Shown: piece by piece, positions 1-8,327 of the stretch
How positions within the stretch are numbered: the stretch's first letter is position 1
Layout: each line of letters begins with the position of its first letter
Assembly (NCBI RefSeq): GCF_023006505.1
Contig: NZ_JALBGV010000010.1
Span: forward strand, 61,512 to 125,511
DNA length: 64,000 nt
Direction of reading: 5' to 3'
DNA from: Neorhizobium sp. SHOUNA12A
GTDB lineage: Bacteria > Pseudomonadota > Alphaproteobacteria > Rhizobiales > Rhizobiaceae
Notes under the pieces: model-generated
What the model saw: the letters and a program-made list of their open reading frames with translations, nothing else
What the model was told of the DNA's origin: nothing
Databases searched by the model: none
Program-made: the position numbers and the translations under genes

Positions 1-316
1 CCGGGGCCGCGTGAGTGGTGGGGCTGGAAGGGGACAACAGCCTTCGCGGGGAACCGGCTGCACGGAACAGAGCGCAGCGGCGTAGAGGAAGCTGGGCGGA
101 AGGCTGTTTGGGGGAGAGAAGGGGCTAAGCTCCTCGGCCCCCGCAGGCGGAAAGCTCGACGCTGTTCAACTCAGATCGTCGAAGCCAGCGGCCTGCAGTC
201 TGACACGAGGGGAGCGGCTTGGCGCTCTCCTCGCCTGGCGCGGCTCGGGTCGAACCCGGCCGGGGCAGGATGTCGCAAACCTCCCGGAAGCGCAAAGGCC
301 CGGACCTTCGTGGTAG

Positions 317-447
317 GTTGCGACAGATAAGGTGCTCGAATGGCTGGCCGAGCATCCCCGATGGACCTTTTATTTCACCCCGACATCCGCATCATGGCTC
401 ATGCCGTAGAGAACTGCCTGTACCGTCTGGATGAGTCAGTGCATTAG
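317..447 (+). pseudogene. IS630-family transposase remnant, frameshifted
   Basis: Reading from about 317 in one frame gives DKVLEWLAEHPRW followed by FYFTPTSASWL, the conserved DDE-domain tail of IS630-type transposases (the family usually reads FTPTSASWLN-VE). At about position 401 one A is missing from the expected Asn codon. After a +1 shift the frame continues AVENC-LYRLDESVH to a stop at 445-447. No upstream transposase domain was recognised and no terminal repeats were found. It is therefore a degraded 3' fragment. The family call rests on memory of the motif. Confidence 0.6.
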
Positions 448-448
448 A

Positions 449-1129
449 TCAGTTCGTCGGCGTCTTGGGATAGATGACCGCATCGCAAGGTATCGTCGCC
501 AGAAGATCGACGTACTGCTGTGCGAACGCAGCCTTGAACGGCTTCTTGCGGTACTCGACCAACCAGCCGCCGAACTTCCGATCGGCCCGGCAATAGGCCG
601 TTTCCATGTTCCGGATCAGCGCCGTCCGGCTGCAGCCGTCCGTCGCGCAGATCGCCGTGTTGTTCATGGCAGTGTAGAACGTCTGAATGGTGTCGTTCAT
701 CTTGAAGTCGCCTTTGATAATCGCAGCGGCTTGCGCCTTGTAGGCCACGGTCATGTAGTACGCCTTGTTCTCGTCGCCAGCAGCGCGCGCCGCGTCGATG
801 TCCTCCATCGAGGGCTTAATGTCCTTCGTCACCTCGAACAGAGGCGGCAGCAGGGTGGCAGCCTCCTGATTGTAGATTATGGTGACTTCGTCGGCCTTCT
901 TGGAACCCGCCACGTAGATATCCCAGAGCTGGGCCACTCCGACGATGAAGCTGACGACGCCCGCGACAGCCACGGCGATGGCAACGAAGTGCTGCCGAGC
1001 CTTCGACGGGTCGCGCCACCAGTCACCCAGCTGCGAGCGTCCGTCCGGGAAGTTGCCGATCACCATCTTGTCGGCGTCGGGCTTGGTGGGCGGTCCGATG
1101 CGGGCGGAAATAGAGGTTTCGTAAGTCAT
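449..1129 (-). CDS. Hypothetical single-pass membrane protein (226 aa)
   Basis: Function not recognised. The N-terminal ~45 residues are polar and cytosolic-looking. One hydrophobic segment follows at about residues 48-68, rich in Val, Ala, Ile and Phe. The remaining ~155 residues are soluble, with Cys pairs around the middle (AICATDGCSR) and near the end that could form disulfides if the domain is exported. The ATG start overlaps the stop of the 46-residue ORF upstream (ATGA), which suggests translational coupling. It is the last gene of a minus-strand cassette (3444 to 449) of uncharacterised proteins carried by the IME. A defence or surface role is possible but is only a guess. Confidence 0.65.
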   Translation of the reverse strand: MTYETSISARIGPPTKPDADKMVIGNFPDGRSQLGDWWRDPSKARQHFVAIAVAVAGVVSFIVGVAQLWDIYVAGSKKADEVTIIYNQEAATLLPPLFEVTKDIKPSMEDIDAARAAGDENKAYYMTVAYKAQAAAIIKGDFKMNDTIQTFYTAMNNTAICATDGCSRTALIRNMETAYCRADRKFGGWLVEYRKKPFKAAFAQQYVDLLATIPCDAVIYPKTPTN

Positions 1130-1266
1130 TGCATGGTCCTCGCTCCGAAGATGGTGGCGATCCGCCGCCAGTCGGCGGGGATCACGCCCTTCCGCGCCGT
1201 GGTTTCTTTTTTGTGGCCTTCATTGGCGACGCGGGGCTCGCGCGTCTTATTGCCAATGCGGTGCAT
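1126..1266 (-). CDS. Small basic protein (46 aa), coupled to the downstream gene
   Basis: A 46-codon ORF starts at the ATG at 1266. It is preceded by GGGAGACAACG, a fair Shine-Dalgarno sequence about 7 bases upstream. It ends in ATGA, sharing bases with the start of the 226-residue membrane protein. The frame is open further upstream, but the ribosome site favours this internal ATG. The product is strongly basic (many Lys and Arg) with no hydrophobic segment. No family recognised. The clean coupling and ribosome site are the only support for it being real. Confidence 0.45.
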   Translation of the reverse strand: MHRIGNKTREPRVANEGHKKETTARKGVIPADWRRIATIFGARTMQ

Positions 1267-1408
1267 CGTTGTCTCCCAGCTTGGACTAGGTGCGGTCTTG
1301 GGTTTTCGCCTACCGCAGAAATTATTTAGGAGCGCCAAGAGACGCATCTTCTCTAATCGCACGGCAATGGATGGACCTCGGTCCGGGAATACGCCATGGC
1401 ACAGGAGA

Positions 1409-2386
1409 TCAGGCCTGTTCCGCTGTCTTCCCTGGCTTTTCTCCCGTACCCCGAATGCTGATAAACTTCGCAAGGATATCAAACCAAAGAGGGGCGCCCA
1501 ACGAGAGGGCCAGCCCCGTCAGGAGCCAGCCAACGATCTTAAGGCCCCACCAGAGAGAGGGGTTCGGCTCGTTGCTTTGAGGCAGATTGTCCGCAGACCA
1601 TCCGAGAGGGAGTGGTCGGAGGCGTTCGACGTGGGATGTCAATGTTTTCAGCTGACAGTCCAGGCTGGACGACAATGCATGTTGTATCGATGCGTCCTCC
1701 CCTTCCGCCGCGACTTGGACTGGACAGGCTGCAGGAGCGGATGCCAGGAACGTTTCCGCGGCTGATACTACCGCTTGTTGTAGAGCCGTGTCCTTCCAAA
1801 CCCTCGCACTTACAGCGAAGCTATCCGCGTTGAGAACGATTGCGATTAGGACCCCCACCGCCAATGAAATGTAACGCAGTTGACGTTTGTACTCGCCGGT
1901 CAGGCGGTCCATTGCAGTGTCGAACCACTCTGCGAGGCCATTCCGAAGTTTGACGATATCCCCGTTTGCGGTAGCGAGCGCCGAGCCGATGACATCGCGC
2001 ATGCCGCTGTCAGGAAGCTTCGAGATGGTCTCTTCAATCTCTTTGATCCCCGGGATTGGATTCTGGGGATTGAGGCTGGCGAGCAGCGCCATGGCGAAAT
2101 TCTTGCTGTCAATGTACGAGGAATGTCCCGCGGGCGAAGGAATACCGTTCTGCGCAACGCTCCCTCGTTGCGACGCAGAAATCGATCCGGTGATTAATCC
2201 ATTGCGGTAAAATACAGCGATAAGTGCCTGATCTGCTAGGATTTTTGTCACTGCCACACTTAGAGACCGGCTTCTGAGTTTCAGAACCGTCGCAACCAGC
2301 TCATTGACCGTTGTGCAAATCAGGCTCAGCACCAGATACATGAAAGCCAGGCTGATCATGACATTCAATAGGCCACCGAGCGCCAT
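1409..2386 (-). CDS. Uncharacterised multi-pass membrane protein (325 aa)
   Basis: The start at 2386 is chosen because GGGAGAGACGGG lies just before this ATG; the open frame runs further upstream without comparable signals. There is a hydrophobic N-terminal helix (about residues 5-28, LNVMISLAFMYLVLSLI), a soluble centre containing AEWFDTAMDRLTGEYKRQL, a second helix right after it, and a C-terminal pair of hydrophobic segments ending in LSLGAPLWFDILAKF. This arrangement, with the SLGAPxWFD motif before the C terminus, matches a widespread bacterial membrane-protein family that I recognise but that to my knowledge has no assigned function. It lies in the middle of the 449-3444 cassette. Confidence 0.7.
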   Translation of the reverse strand: MALGGLLNVMISLAFMYLVLSLICTTVNELVATVLKLRSRSLSVAVTKILADQALIAVFYRNGLITGSISASQRGSVAQNGIPSPAGHSSYIDSKNFAMALLASLNPQNPIPGIKEIEETISKLPDSGMRDVIGSALATANGDIVKLRNGLAEWFDTAMDRLTGEYKRQLRYISLAVGVLIAIVLNADSFAVSARVWKDTALQQAVVSAAETFLASAPAACPVQVAAEGEDASIQHALSSSLDCQLKTLTSHVERLRPLPLGWSADNLPQSNEPNPSLWWGLKIVGWLLTGLALSLGAPLWFDILAKFISIRGTGEKPGKTAEQA

Positions 2387-2592
2387 CCCGTCTCTCCCAT
2401 GGTTGGCCGCGCCTGTTTCGTGGTGCGCAAGGACAAAGCGCGGCGCTGACAGGCCCGCGGTCATTGATGCTGCTTCTGATTGGTGTGCTCGCAGATTATT
2501 GCGCCTCTGGCTGCCACAGGGGACCAGCCTCAATAACCGGAAGACCGGAGCTTCGAGCGGTCCTGAGCGCCCGAAGCTCTCAATCGCTCGCT

Positions 2593-3444
2593 TTATGCCG
2601 CGAGTGGGAGGGGCGATGGAACCCCGTTCACGGCCTGATCCCGGGCGGCCACCAAGTCGGCGAGCTTCTTGCGGAGGTTGACTTCTCCGGATTCGGCCGG
2701 AACCTTGATGGGATCGACGCCTTTCGCCACCAGCTCATCGATACCCTTCTGGAGCGCGTTGATTGCCCCATCATATTCGGCTCCGATACTTTGTTTCACG
2801 ACGGCTGCCGACTGGCCGGAAACAGCGGTCAATCCACCAACGACCGCCTCGATCTCGGATTTCATACGAGCCGCGAGCTTCTCGCCCTCCGCTTTCAGCG
2901 CCTCGCCGCGTTCCTTTATTTTTGCGGTTTCCGCCGATACCTTGCGGACCGTTATTTGCGGCAAGCCGACAACCACCTTGATCGTTTCCATCTTGAATTC
3001 TGGAAGATCGAGCTTGAATTCCTGGCGTTTCATTCGCACGGAGGGCAGATCAAAGATGATCCGCTGCTCCTGCATGAACGGTTCAGGCACAGAGATTATG
3101 ATGTCTTTCCAGACTATTTTGAACGGTCCATGCCACTCTGGATACTGGCCGACTTTCCTGTCCACCATCCTGACTGATGGGGTATGGAACACGATCGTTT
3201 GGCGCTCCGGGAAGACCTCCGGGATGTCGAGGGACAACGTCTGCGTCCTCATCGTGACCGTGGGAACATCGAACGAGAATGTCTGGTCGCCCCACGTAAC
3301 GTCGAAATCAACATTGATCACGGCTTCCCAGGAGTCCGGCTTGTGGAAGTCCTGTTCCAATTGCTTTCCGCGGCTCTCCAGCGCCTCGATCTCGGGTTTG
3401 TACCTCTCCTGGATTGCGGCGATCTGCTCCTGTATAGATGGCAT
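2593..3444 (-). CDS. Repeat protein with ~14-residue beta-type repeats and flanking coiled coils (283 aa)
   Basis: Function not recognised. Residues 1-35 are helical and charged. Residues ~48-170 contain about seven copies of a 13-16 residue unit of the form Q-x-hydrophobic-x-hydrophobic-D-hydrophobic-P-x-hydrophobic-x-M. Examples are TFSFDVPTVTM, TLSLDIPEV, RIIFDLPSVRM and EFKLDLPEFKM. This pattern suggests stacked amphipathic strands. The remainder is a long Ala/Glu/Lys-rich helical region (from about residue 170) and a Pro-rich end. No signal peptide or membrane segment is seen. It is the first gene of the minus-strand cassette and is separated by about 200 bp from the membrane protein downstream. 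Confidence 0.65.
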   Translation of the reverse strand: MPSIQEQIAAIQERYKPEIEALESRGKQLEQDFHKPDSWEAVINVDFDVTWGDQTFSFDVPTVTMRTQTLSLDIPEVFPERQTIVFHTPSVRMVDRKVGQYPEWHGPFKIVWKDIIISVPEPFMQEQRIIFDLPSVRMKRQEFKLDLPEFKMETIKVVVGLPQITVRKVSAETAKIKERGEALKAEGEKLAARMKSEIEAVVGGLTAVSGQSAAVVKQSIGAEYDGAINALQKGIDELVAKGVDPIKVPAESGEVNLRKKLADLVAARDQAVNGVPSPLPLAA

Positions 3445-3838
3445 GACGTCCTCCCTTTTTGCATCCTGCGATTGATGGGCAGATACTTAGACTTCTACCT
3501 GGCGAAGAATGATCATCTTACAATGCGCGGCGGAATTGTTGTAGTTGCTGCCTTCGCCTCAAAAAGGGGAAGTTCTGGGGAGAGATGCAACTATAGAATG
3601 CCATCAGTCCTGCAAAAGCGGTACTGGTTGATCAATCCAGAGTTGGCGCACTTCGAAGCCCCGGCCGTTCCAGCCATGTTTGCGCTTCATGGCTTCAATT
3701 CCATCCGAGCCTTGAGCTGTCGTAGAGCATTGTGAGCGAGTGGAATCCCAACCGACTGATCCGAAATAGGTTGCGGACGATCATTGATTTTCCAGCTGCA
3801 GTTGCTAAACTCCCGTCGGTTGGGTCGGGGGCGACAAT
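3445..3838. other. Intergenic region between divergent genes
   Basis: A 394-bp gap separates the leftward repeat-protein gene from the rightward coupling-protein gene. It must hold both promoters, but no convincing -35/-10 pair, hairpin or small gene could be picked out by eye. Confidence 0.4.
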
Positions 3839-5572
3839 GTGACCAACAAGTTTGATCCGCTGGGTGATTTGGCGCGCGGTTTTTCGCGCGGCCTGAAGTG
3901 GGGAAAATGGGGCTTCACGGCTGGCAGGCACCTCAAGGCGCGCTCGGCGCGCCGTCAGGTGGAGGAGCTCTACGGCCCGGAAGTCGCTGACGCGGTCGAA
4001 GCCGCCGTCCGTTCCGGCCGCGATCCCCGCCCGATCATCGAACGCGCGAAACGCGACCTGGCGCAACGTCTGGAGCGCGAGCGCCAGCTCGCCGATCCGC
4101 CGCCGCTATACGGCTCGGCTCGATGGCCGAATTCGGCCGATCTCACGTCTTCCCTGCGGGGCAGGGACGGCTTCGATGACCCCCGTTCGCTGCTCCTCGG
4201 CACCTTCAGCGACGAGGGCCAGGAGAAACCTGCCGGATTTGTCCACTGGGACGGGGACGGCCATCTGCTAACGATCGCGCGGACGCGCTCCGGCAAGGGC
4301 AAGACCAGCATCATCCCCAACCTCCTGCGGTACCGCGGGAGTTGCGTCGTCCTCGACCCGAAGGGGGAGCTGTTCGAAGCCACCTCACAGTGGCGGAGCA
4401 CCCTGGGGCCGGTTTACCGCATCGCGCCGCTGGATGACGGCTTCGGCAAACCGGTGCATCGGTTTGATCCGATGAGCCGGGTACGGCGGGAAGCCGACGC
4501 ACGGTCCATCGCCCAGCAGATGTTCCCGCACGACCCGAAGTCGCCGTCGTTCTTCGCCGATGATGCGGTGGGCTTCATGACCGCCGTCATCATGTACGTG
4601 CACCACAAAGCACCGCCGCATCGCCGGTCGCTGGCGACCGTCTGTCAAATGGCGTCCCTGAAAGGCGCCAGCCTGCTCAAGATCATGAAGGAAATGCAAG
4701 CGTTTCCGCCGACGGCGGTCACGGCCAGCGCGGTCCTGGAAAAGGACCCGGCCCGCGGACTGAAGGTCTTGCAGGAGACCCTCACCAGCAAGCTTTACGA
4801 ATGGAAGGACCCTGACATCCAGCGCAGCGTCAGCGGCAACGACGTCAGTTTCGAAAGCCTCAAGGACGGGCCCGCCACGGTCTATATCGAACTCCCGTTC
4901 GACATGATGAAGACCTTCTCCGGCTGGCTACGCGTGGTGCTGAAGGCGGCACTGGACGCCATGCTCGCCAACCCGCGCGTCCCGGAGATTCCGGTGCTGT
5001 TCGTGCTCGACGAGTTCCTCAACATCGGCCCGTTTCCGGAATACCGGGACGCCATAAACACGCACGCAGGCGCGGGGGTCAGGCTATGGTTTTTCCTGCA
5101 GAACCTCTACGGCATCCAGGAGCACTATCCGGGCAACAGCTGGCAGCCGTTCCTCAACTGCGAGGTCAAGCAGTTCTTCGGCATCAACGATGACGAGACC
5201 GCCAAGCTGATCGGCGCCTATCTCGGCCACAAAACCCATGCCATCCGCACGACCACGGCCAACGCTAACGTCTCGTCCCATCTCGGCGGATTCCATGGTG
5301 AGGCCTCCACCAACACCGGGTTCTCGATGACCGAGGGCATCCAGTTCCTCGGCCGACCGCTGCTGACCAGCGATGAGGTGCGGGAACTGCTTGGCGGCTG
5401 GCAGGGCGACGGCTGGCGCTACGGCATCACCGACATCGCGGGCACCCGCCCGTTCAAGACGCAGCTCGTCGTGCACGAAAAGAGCGAGAAGTGCCGCTCG
5501 CGTATTGGAATGATCTCACAGGGGGACCGACATGACCGAAAGGACAATCAATTACCGCCGTCTTCGTCATAG
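3839..5572 (+). CDS. VirD4/TraG-family type IV coupling protein lacking an N-terminal membrane domain
   Basis: This ATPase family connects the relaxosome to a type IV secretion channel and pumps the nicked DNA strand. Start is GTG at 3839 behind GGGGGCGACAAT; the ATG two bases earlier is immediately followed by a stop. Walker A is TRSGKGKTS (residues 149-157), preceded by the typical HLLTIA strand. Walker B is VLFVLDEF (386-393). FFLQNLYGIQEHY and the NDDETAKLIGAYLG region are typical of the family. At 577 residues it is shorter than VirD4/TraG (about 650). The first 90 residues are charged and helical with no transmembrane pair, unlike canonical VirD4. Its last 41 bases overlap the following M48 peptidase gene. 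Confidence 0.9.
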   Translation: MTNKFDPLGDLARGFSRGLKWGKWGFTAGRHLKARSARRQVEELYGPEVADAVEAAVRSGRDPRPIIERAKRDLAQRLERERQLADPPPLYGSARWPNSADLTSSLRGRDGFDDPRSLLLGTFSDEGQEKPAGFVHWDGDGHLLTIARTRSGKGKTSIIPNLLRYRGSCVVLDPKGELFEATSQWRSTLGPVYRIAPLDDGFGKPVHRFDPMSRVRREADARSIAQQMFPHDPKSPSFFADDAVGFMTAVIMYVHHKAPPHRRSLATVCQMASLKGASLLKIMKEMQAFPPTAVTASAVLEKDPARGLKVLQETLTSKLYEWKDPDIQRSVSGNDVSFESLKDGPATVYIELPFDMMKTFSGWLRVVLKAALDAMLANPRVPEIPVLFVLDEFLNIGPFPEYRDAINTHAGAGVRLWFFLQNLYGIQEHYPGNSWQPFLNCEVKQFFGINDDETAKLIGAYLGHKTHAIRTTTANANVSSHLGGFHGEASTNTGFSMTEGIQFLGRPLLTSDEVRELLGGWQGDGWRYGITDIAGTRPFKTQLVVHEKSEKCRSRIGMISQGDRHDRKDNQLPPSSS

Positions 5573-6467
5573 CAGCGTGCCGACCTGGATCGGCCTCGTG
5601 CTCGGCAGCTGGTTCGGGCTCGCCTGGGGCAGCTTGATCTCCATGCCGATGGGCATCGGCCTCGGGGTCGCAGGCCTCAGTGTGGCCGGTGGCTTTTGGA
5701 TGGTGCCGCTCTGGGGCACCATCTGGGGCCTGATCGGGCTCGGCGGGCAACGCGAAAGCGCCATCCGCCAGCATGGCATCACGCTGCTCAAAAACGACGA
5801 TCCGCTGGCCCAGCGCGTCTACATCCTAGCGGCCAAGCTTGGGCTCAAAACCTTACCGTGGGTCGGGGTCATGCCGCACAACAACGCCTATGCCATCGGT
5901 GCCAGCGTCCATAACGCGCTCGTCGTCATCGGCAAGCCGCTCCTCGACACCCTCACCGAGGCCGAAGTGGACGCGATCATCGGCCATGAACTCGGCCATG
6001 TCGTCAACAATGACATGCGGCGCATGGGCCTGGCCCGTTCGTTCCAGAACTCGCTGGTCTGGTATTTGAGGTTTTCCGACACCCTGCAGCGCTGGGGCCG
6101 CTGGATCCTGACGTGGCTTTCCGAACTGTTCGTGCTGCGCCTGTCGCGTAACCGCGAATACTGGGCCGATGCGATCGGCGCCGCGCTTACCAGCAAGGAG
6201 CACATGATCGCCGCGCTGGAAAAGCTTCATAACGGGCCAAAACTTAGTGACTTCGAGCGCCAACATGCGAGGCTGATGTTTCGTGGAGTCGCACGCAATT
6301 CGCTGCTGTCCACGCATCCCACCCTGAAGCAGCGGCGGGCCGCGCTTGAGAGGGAAACATATCTGAGGCGCATTCCACGACTGAAGGTACAGGTACAGGA
6401 GCTGACAGTTGTGCCGGCACCTCAGACCTTGCCCAAGGCGGAGGATATTGCCTATGCAAAACGATAG
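5532..6467 (+). CDS. M48-family (HtpX-like) membrane metallopeptidase
   Basis: Zinc-dependent peptidase of 311 residues. There is a hydrophobic N-terminal region (about residues 17-70, probably two helices). The zinc site HELGH is at 152-156, followed by VNNDM, and the third ligand is probably Glu209 in NREYWAD. This matches the M48 order of HExxH then ExxxD. The ATG at 5532 has GGGGGACCGAC before it. The gene overlaps the end of the coupling-protein gene by 41 bp, so the two are probably expressed together. The pairing suggests a role in processing or quality control of membrane transfer proteins, but no substrate can be read from sequence. Confidence 0.85.
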   Translation: MTERTINYRRLRHSSVPTWIGLVLGSWFGLAWGSLISMPMGIGLGVAGLSVAGGFWMVPLWGTIWGLIGLGGQRESAIRQHGITLLKNDDPLAQRVYILAAKLGLKTLPWVGVMPHNNAYAIGASVHNALVVIGKPLLDTLTEAEVDAIIGHELGHVVNNDMRRMGLARSFQNSLVWYLRFSDTLQRWGRWILTWLSELFVLRLSRNREYWADAIGAALTSKEHMIAALEKLHNGPKLSDFERQHARLMFRGVARNSLLSTHPTLKQRRAALERETYLRRIPRLKVQVQELTVVPAPQTLPKAEDIAYAKR

Positions 6468-6810
6468 CGGGCGGGAAAGCGCCAATGCCGTAGGGGCGAG
6501 GTGTCACCTTCCGGTGTCGGGCTCGAACGTCGAACGCGTTCGGGCAGCACTTTATCCGCCCGTGTAAAAATCACGCCTGAGGGTGGATGTGGAGACTGTC
6601 TGTGTGGCTGCTGTCGTGGAAAACATCGGCGGTTCGCGTCAGCGGGCCGCCGCCGTCACTACCTACGGCTTCGCTCTGGTAGTGACGGCTGGCTACGCCT
6701 GCCTGTGTCGATTGCGCCACGGGCGCAACGAGCGGGAAGTGTTCCGCACCATCTGTGCCAAGCCGGACGGCGTGGCAATGGGGATTGCCCTCCCTAAACC
6801 CCTGCCTTCG
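6468..6810. other. Convergent intergenic region with two strong hairpins
   Basis: 343 bp between a rightward and a leftward gene. It contains a perfect 12-bp inverted repeat (6652-6663 with 6678-6689, loop 14 nt) and a 7-bp inverted repeat (6712-6718 with 6722-6728, loop ACG). Neither is followed by a T-run. They may act as factor-assisted terminators or protein sites. No gene was accepted here. Confidence 0.5.
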
Positions 6811-7164
6811 CTACGCGCGGGCCATATTCACCATACGGGGCGTCCAGTTGAAGAGCGGGAATGTGTTCCAAATCCAATCGTGAAACTGCGTCCATGCCTC
6901 TTCATCATTGGTTGCCGGGCTATTGACCTTGATCACCCAGAGGCGATTATAGCGGCTCCATTCAAGGAACGTCGTCGGGATCATGATCGCGCCCCTGCTC
7001 AAGATGCGCGCCCCTATTGGAGCGATTTCATAGTTCGAACGCAGGCTTGCAAACACGAAAATAGGCATATCTGCCGGAGACGGTACAGTATACCTGAAGC
7101 TCTGGTAACCTGGTTGTGTGGCGAGGAATTCTGGCTTCGGACTTTCTGGATCATTGGAGGACAT
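6811..7164 (-). CDS. Hypothetical protein (117 aa)
   Basis: No family recognised. The start at 7164 is preferred because AAGGA lies seven bases before this ATG; a TTG 18 bases further upstream is the alternative. The product is soluble and rich in Trp and aromatic residues, with WSRYNRLWVIKV and FHDWIWNTFPLF in the second half. No signal peptide, coiled coil or catalytic motif is evident. It is transcribed leftward, downstream of the 207-residue hypothetical gene with about 90 bp between them, so the two may share a transcript. Confidence 0.55.
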   Translation of the reverse strand: MSSNDPESPKPEFLATQPGYQSFRYTVPSPADMPIFVFASLRSNYEIAPIGARILSRGAIMIPTTFLEWSRYNRLWVIKVNSPATNDEEAWTQFHDWIWNTFPLFNWTPRMVNMARA

Positions 7165-7252
7165 TGGGGTTTTCCTTGGCAAAGGTGTGACGGTCGCAAA
7201 AACCGCAGTTTTTGCGTTGGTTATGGCGATGGGGTATGCTTGCTAACTCTGG

Positions 7253-7876
7253 CTAATCGGCCGATTTACGCGGCTTAGGGCGTCCCAAAATGAAGGGCGC
7301 CCCGTTGTTGAAGGACATGCCGTACAAGATTCGCGTGTTGTGCCGGTCGGCTACAATCGCGCCGATATGACCGGTATCGGTTTTCTGGAAACCGATCACC
7401 TTGCCGAGCATGTAGCTGTCGCCGTCATACGGAACCCAGAGCTTCTGGTCTTTCCACCACTGCTTCTGTCGGTCTTCAGACAGCGAAAAAAGCGTCTTGG
7501 CCATCGGATGGTAATATCCGGGGGCAACGAACGCTTCTTCCTCACTTGACGAGGTTTCGGGAAGGGGGGATGCCTTCGGCTCGGTTCCGCTGGTCACCGA
7601 CGATGCAGCAGGCGCATGTCCGGGGTCCATCTTCTTGAAAAAGATGATCTCCTGATCCTCAGGATCGACGACGAGCACGTCCCTCCTGCCTGTCGAAGGA
7701 TTTCGATAGATCGCAACATCCATATCGTCGATGATATCGAGTTCTTCGAACACCCAGTCGTCATATCCGATGCCGAGAGTTGTTGCATTGCGCAGCAGTT
7801 TCTGCCGTGCTCCGCGCGTAAGCGCTTTCGGGGTCTCGGGCGCTGGCTTCGAGCGTCCGGGCTTTACGGTAGCCAT
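7253..7876 (-). CDS. Hypothetical protein (207 aa)
   Basis: No family recognised. The ATG at 7876 follows GGAGATCATGA, a good ribosome site. The N-terminal 30 residues are basic. Residues ~35-80 are acidic (FEELDIIDDMDVAIY). A Ser/Glu-rich linker runs from ~90 to 115. A C-terminal domain of about 80 residues contains WWKDQKLWVPYDGDSYMLG and GMSFNNGAPFILG. There is no membrane segment or signal peptide. The two-domain look with a flexible linker is directly visible; function is unknown. It is accessory cargo of the IME. Confidence 0.6.
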   Translation of the reverse strand: MATVKPGRSKPAPETPKALTRGARQKLLRNATTLGIGYDDWVFEELDIIDDMDVAIYRNPSTGRRDVLVVDPEDQEIIFFKKMDPGHAPAASSVTSGTEPKASPLPETSSSEEEAFVAPGYYHPMAKTLFSLSEDRQKQWWKDQKLWVPYDGDSYMLGKVIGFQKTDTGHIGAIVADRHNTRILYGMSFNNGAPFILGRPKPRKSAD

Positions 7877-8063
7877 TCATGATCTCCATCATGGAGACGA
7901 GCAGCCGCGACCGCCATCTCGGCGGACGCGCCGCCAAGATAGCGAACACCAATGATGTCCAGAAGACACTCTGATCGAAGCAGTCGTACTCGGTTTCTAC
8001 TAAGGCACGTTCCGCGCCTTCGAGCTTGGTCGGATCGAAGGCGCAATCATCAGCTAGCCACAT
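7761..8063 (-). CDS. Possible small hypothetical protein overlapping the next gene
   Basis: A 100-codon frame overlaps the 207-residue gene by 116 bp in another frame. The first ~65 residues look protein-like (DPTKLEGAERALVETEYDCF, then a hydrophobic SLVFAILAA). The part inside the overlap looks random. The ribosome site before the start at 8063 is weak. Either the true gene is shorter and frameshifted, or this is not coding. Low confidence. Confidence 0.3.
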   Translation of the reverse strand: MWLADDCAFDPTKLEGAERALVETEYDCFDQSVFWTSLVFAILAARPPRWRSRLLVSMMEIMNGYRKARTLEASARDPESAYARSTAETAAQCNNSRHRI

Positions 8064-8300
8064 TCGTCGAGCAAATTCAAGATGTGTGTACGAAATATTA
8101 ATGGTGTGCTCGATCAGCGATTGACAGTTCGTCTTAACGGAGTATTTCTTTTGGCAAGTCCGCGTTACAGACCATCTTGTCCCCGCTGCCTCGCAGCCTT
8201 TCCCTCGATGCTGCCATATGCATCACCCAACTCACCGAACGCTCTTGCGTTAATCCAGTTGGCTATGGGGAAATCGGTACGGACTACTCACCAAGGAAGG

Positions 8301-8324
8301 ATTTTAGGAAATTTTTCCTAAAAT
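8301..8324. promoter_or_regulatory. 24-bp palindrome, operator-like
   Basis: ATTTTAGGAAA and TTTCCTAAAAT form a perfect 11-bp inverted repeat around a central TT. It ends four bases before a TTGACA hexamer (8328-8333). The AT-rich perfect symmetry, in a GC-rich genome, looks like a dimeric repressor or activator site controlling a rightward promoter that would read into the hairpin-rich region downstream. It could instead serve leftward genes starting near 8063. Confidence 0.5.
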
Positions 8325-8327
8325 GTT

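Noticed and set aside
125..434. Short ORFs on both strands at the left edge
   Set aside because: Random-looking, overlapping each other; the only recognisable signal there is the transposase remnant in a third frame.
431..1765. A 444-codon + strand ORF and other long frames opposite the membrane-protein genes
   Set aside because: They are high-GC antisense shadows. The minus-strand frames have ribosome sites and membrane or domain patterns; these do not.
8082..8321. 79-codon + strand ORF before the palindrome
   Set aside because: No ribosome site, random composition, and it runs into the palindrome.
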